Source: Oscheius dolichura (taxonomy: Eukaryota; Nematoda; Chromadorea; Rhabditida; Rhabditidae). Taken from it: a stretch of 64,000 nucleotides of DNA. Of this stretch, positions 60,795 to 64,000 are shown one piece after another. Position 1 is the stretch's first letter. The number at the start of each line of letters is the position of its first letter. The position numbers and the translations under genes were made by a program. The stretch lies in contig OW051496.1 of assembly GCA_932521035.1 (NCBI GenBank), positions 5,270,001 to 5,334,000 on the forward strand, given 5' to 3'. The notes below the pieces were generated by a model. The model was not told the origin of the DNA and did not search any database. It saw nothing but the letters and a program-made list of their open reading frames with translations.

Positions 60795-61866
60795 CTACTG
60801 CTCAAGGCTAGGATCAGCCGTAGAATTGGGACCGTTTGCTGTCGTCATACCAGTGATTTGATTGAAATTCATGAACATGTAATCTGGAACTGTTTGGGAA
60901 TTCTATACCATATGGTTTGTATCTCTTACCTCCCATAATATTATCATGGAGAGGAGGCAAAGCACTGAAGCCGGTGATTCCATTGAAATGGCCATGTTTA
61001 GGAGGAAGCAAATCTGTGAACTTGCACTCCGTCTCGGCAGTCTGTGTCATGCTGAAACTCTTCTGTGCCTAAAATTTGTATTTTGATGACCTGGACAGAC
61101 TGGTCACCACAGTGTCACCGTGTGGAACATAGCTGACGGAGCCTGGAAAGAATGGAATAGCGAGTGAAAGGGGAGAACTCACCCTGGGTGGGAAGGCGGT
61201 CCAACAGGGACACGGCCCGCTCGACGGCCTCCTTCTCCATGCCGCTCATGTGATCCAGATGGGTCTTGAAGTACTCGACAACGGCTCCCATCTACTGTTC
61301 CTCTTCTCCCCGTTCCTCCTCCTCCTCACCTCTTTCCTCATATTCTCCATCTGCCTCTCCTTCTCCTCGTTCTCCTGCTTGATCGTGTCCACCCGACCGA
61401 CCAGCTCGTCGATCAGGTCGAGTCGTCGCTGCCTACACCGAGCCGCGGCCTCCTTGTTCCGTTGGCGGCGTCGATCTCGTCGCTCCCGTTCTTCCGGCAG
61501 AACATTCTAAACCATTTCTTGCTTCTCTAAATTTAATAAGAACTTACGGGATCGTCTTTCCTGTAGCGGGAGTGGGGTGTGGTGAGTCTTGTGCCGTAGT
61601 CGAACGACATCTTGCCCGGCTTAGCTGGAAGGGGGGATTATCTCCTCGGGATAAGATAGCGTACCAGGGACAGGAGTGTTGAGGAAGTTCGGATCGAAGG
61701 CCGGGACATTGCCATCCGGGGTCGGCAGCTGAAACACAGTTTCTATTTCGAACGGGGGAATCGATCGAGATGGCCCAGTCACAACGGGGGCCCTCCTCAC
61801 CAAAGTGACAAGCCATGCCTGCTGGGGAGTATTCATAAGCTGGTAACCGGAGCCGAGCGAGTCCAT
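60795..61866 (-). CDS. fos-1: FOS-family bZIP transcription factor
   Basis: DNA-binding partner of JUN in AP-1; in worms FOS-1 controls anchor-cell invasion of basement membrane. The visible model starts MDSLGSGYQLMNTPQQAWLV and has LPTPDGNVPAFDPNFLNTPV. The basic region reads ERRDRRRQRNKEAAARCRQRR with N-x-x-A-A-x-x-C-R, the Fos/ATF3 pattern, followed by a zipper (LDLIDELVGRVDTIKQENEE). Then come VVEYFKTHLDHM, KEAVERAVSLLDRLPT, FTDLLPPKHGHFNGITGFSA and a last exon ending NSTADPSLEQ. A 72-base in-frame segment (GTGAGG..TTTCAG, about 61822-61751) may be an optional intron. Six introns in all. A further 5' exon at 62531-62677 may provide a longer isoform. The last exon lies in AT-rich DNA, the rest in GC-rich DNA. 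Confidence 0.85.
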
Positions 61867-62530
61867 CCTCCCGCCGCGGGGAATACAGTCGACGGCGAGG
61901 GAGAGCGGCCAATGAGAGACACGTCACCCCCCCCCCCCCGAAGAAGCACGCCACTTAAGAATTACACTCTGTCTACCGTCACCCCCTGCTCTCCATTGAT
62001 TCAAATCACCCAGTACCAGGGGATGAGTGGCCGACGCCAAATGGTAGCTGTCATGCCCTTTCACATGTGAGAAAAAGCCAGGGTGGGTAAAAAACGAGGG
62101 AGAAGAGGTTACTGTAAGATGGAAAGGTCAGTTCTCTAGACAAGATGCTACTTTTTGGAAGGGGTTGCCTGCAAAACGCCCTGGGTGATCCCCTTTTGGC
62201 AGCTGACCTTTTGCACTGTTTATCCGATTGGAGTGACGGACTACAAAATGGGCATGCCCCTCACACATCACTGGCTTTTCCCTGACAAATTTGAGGGAGA
62301 TATTAGCCCGAAAGGGAATGGCGATCGAGGAGGGAAAAATCAATGACCCGAAGGCATGCGCAAGACTGCTCGTTGCGCCAGAAGAAGCAGGGAAAAACAG
62401 AGAATGAACTAGACTAATTGAGGGAATTAGAGCCGGCGTGATGGACAAAAAAGGGGATGTTTTGATTATGACGAGGAGCACGGGACGGGAAGGACGCGGC
62501 CGGGGCAGACAACGGCGGGAAACAACTTAC
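61867..62530 (-). promoter_or_regulatory. Proximal promoter region of the short FOS form
   Basis: Just upstream of the ATG at 61866: TGACGT (61921-61926, minus), an inverted CCAAT (61909-61913) and a 13-base C run (61927-61939). TGACGT is the half of a CRE/ATF site, which fits a FOS-type promoter. For the long form this stretch would be intron. Confidence 0.4.
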
Positions 62531-62677
62531 AAAGTTCATGAAATTGGTGGAAAAGTCGTGGAACCAGTTGAAGTTGGCGAAGTTGGCGAACGGCCCGCCA
62601 TTGCCGGTAGACGTCGATCCACAGAAAGAATCACCTTGGTGACGGGGCGTCAGGGCTTGAGACATGTCGTGGTACAT
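62531..62677 (-). CDS. fos-1: Candidate upstream exon of the FOS-like gene
   Basis: Open frame from an ATG at 62677 (MYHDMSQALTPRHQGDSFCG) to FNWFHDFSTNFMNF, rich in Phe and Asn as expected for an activation-type region. It ends at a perfect GTAAGT donor at 62530. Phase 0 agrees with acceptors before LMNTPQQAW or QAWLVTL in the first shared exon. C. elegans fos-1 has a long form with its own 5' exon, so the layout agrees. A CTCAG directly before the ATG leaves open a still earlier exon. Confidence 0.5.
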
Positions 62678-63201
62678 CACCTGAGTAAGGTCTTTTTCAA
62701 TCTGAGCGACTGCCCGTCGCCGGCGGTACGGCGGCCAGAGGTAGAGCCAGGTAGTCCCCGCCCCTCGGCACCGAACAAACCGCTAAAGGCGCCCAAAGTT
62801 CAGGCAAATATCAAGATTCAAATGGTGGCAAGAGCGGCACACTGCAAAGGGAAGAGAGGTGACCGAGGAGGATGGGTCAGCCACCCGTATTTACAGGGGA
62901 ATAGCCACCCGTCAGGGTCAGTCACCGGTAAAAAGGGAGAGGGAGAGGCAGACAGACAGAAATAGCCGACCCCTCACAGTACATTACAGCACAGGCCAGA
63001 GACATTTTAAAACTCCCCTGACCTGCTCCCCGACAAACAAGTCATCCCCGGAGAGAGACAGAGAGTGACAGTCCCATCTGCAGAGACACGTGTCTCTCCC
63101 CTCCGCTTATCCCTTTTTGACACGCATCTCAGTTGACTCGGTCGGTTATGCCCCGGGTGAGCGGCTCTGTTTGTGACCACCCGGACAAAAAGGTCAACAG
63201 T
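62678..63201. other. Gap between FOS upstream exon and alpha-mannosidase
   Basis: GC-rich; no further exon seen. It contains the 16-base palindrome at 63082-63097. Confidence 0.45.
63082..63097. promoter_or_regulatory. Perfect 16-base palindrome with central E-box
   Basis: AGAGACACGTGTCTCT is its own reverse complement and has CACGTG in the middle, the site class of bHLH and bHLH-Zip factors. It lies about 400 bases upstream of the candidate FOS long-form exon and 105 bases beyond the alpha-mannosidase stop. Confidence 0.6.
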
Positions 63202-64000
63202 TTATTTCCATTTTATCTGAACTTCGAATGTCTTGATCTCTTGGGGTCTCAGCTGGAAGGACAGGTCAGTGAACCGTTGACTTCTCATCCGACCGCCGGT
63301 GGCATTCCTGTTGCCGGCCAGCATCAGCTCATTCATGGAGACGATGTCGAACCGGGTGAAGAGATCCTGGAAGGTCACTAGGAGGAGAACACAGCCAACC
63401 TACTTTGATGTCGACATTCATGGGCTTGCTGTTTGTCTTGTCCTCCTCGCTTTGGAAGATGTGCTCGAATCGGAGAAGCAGAGACGTCTTGTGCCACTTC
63501 TCTAGAGACAGCAGGTTGACAAAAGGCGGCAGGGAGCGGGTCATCCCGGCGAACTGTAACCTCACTCCTATATTAAACAAGTCGCCAAATTACCTTCAAA
63601 TTATTGTTCTTCTTGAACTCGGTTGGATTTTCTAGAGGAGCGAAGGAGAGGACAGGTTTGTTGAATATCTCCAGGGCCAGAGGCCTGTGAACGGAGGCGG
63701 CCTCCTTTGCTGGAGTCAACAAGACGTAGTGGGTTCCTCGGGCGATCAGTCCTTTTCCATCGGTTCCCGGCTCATCCAATGCTTCTTCCACACCAAAGTG
63801 ATCATCGACAAAACATCTCCTGTGTAACTGAAATGTCTCTTTCGTTGAAAAGGAGGGGGCAGTTACCATAATCTCGAGCATTCCCTCCCGAGAGGTGGCT
63901 CCCTGAGAACGATCGGTCAATACCGTCAACTGCCTGTTGTCGTCCCTGAGGAAGACTCTATTGGTGACCGGGTAGTAGTTTCCGGAGGTGGGTTCGGTGT
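63202..64000 (-). CDS. aman-1: Lysosomal-type alpha-mannosidase, C-terminal part (cut by window end)
   Basis: Glycoside hydrolase family 38 enzyme that trims mannose from glycoproteins in the lysosome. Only the C-terminal beta-domains are in the window: FLRDDNRQLTVLTDRSQGAT, SREGMLEIMLHRRCFVDDHF, GVEEALDEPGTDGKGLIARG, then FVNLLSLEKWHKTSLLLRFE, NVDIK, and a last exon with DIVSMNELMLAGNRNATGGR and QLRPQEIKTFEVQIK. The LTDRSQG..LEIM-HRR block is diagnostic for lysosomal alpha-mannosidase. The gene continues beyond position 64000 with the catalytic domain; three introns of about 40 bases are visible. Confidence 0.9.

Overview
The window is animal nuclear DNA, almost certainly from a free-living rhabditid-type (chromadorean) nematode. 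It carries single genes of two nematode-specific chemoreceptor families (sre and srd), two TAF6 paralogues, a protein built from MIG-18-like fibronectin-I modules, and a gliotactin-like dead esterase. Most introns are 30-50 bases long. AG acceptors often sit a few bases upstream of start codons, as expected where spliced leaders are added. No bacterial, viral or transposase gene was recognised. Gene models below were spliced by eye; start and end coordinates are those of the coding span, introns included.

The DNA alternates between two textures. AT-rich blocks (about 1.5-4.4, 12.6-26.9 and 55.3-60.9 kb) hold compact, mostly housekeeping genes: elongin A; CSN6, an apyrase and mitochondrial intermediate peptidase head to tail; an Arg-rich mRNA-export adaptor on the other strand; signal peptidase subunit 2 followed by two TAF6 genes; then a basic nuclear-type protein, SEC22 and glutathione reductase head to tail. 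Genes in these head-to-tail runs lie 190-490 bases apart. Several have AATAAA about 100 bases before the next acceptor, which is the spacing of nematode operons.

GC-rich, pyrimidine-rich blocks (about 4.4-12.6, 26.9-55.3 and 60.9-64 kb) hold membrane, secreted and regulatory genes with longer flanks: DRAM-like protein, sre and srd receptors, extracellular heparan 6-O-endosulfatase, a Gln-rich nuclear-type protein, a gliotactin-like esterase homologue, an ADAMTS protease, Na+/K+-ATPase beta, a modular matrix protein with about 52 acidic Pro/Gly repeats, a FOS-type bZIP factor and a lysosomal alpha-mannosidase that runs off the right edge. Several of these act at the cell surface or matrix (sulfatase, ADAMTS, MIG-18-like, gliotactin-like); FOS-1 and ADAMTS proteins are both known in worms for tissue remodelling. 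Whether their clustering matters is inference.

Long stretches without recognised genes lie at 27.5-31.2 kb and 38.4-40.9 kb. They contain mononucleotide and GA tracts but no convincing exons.
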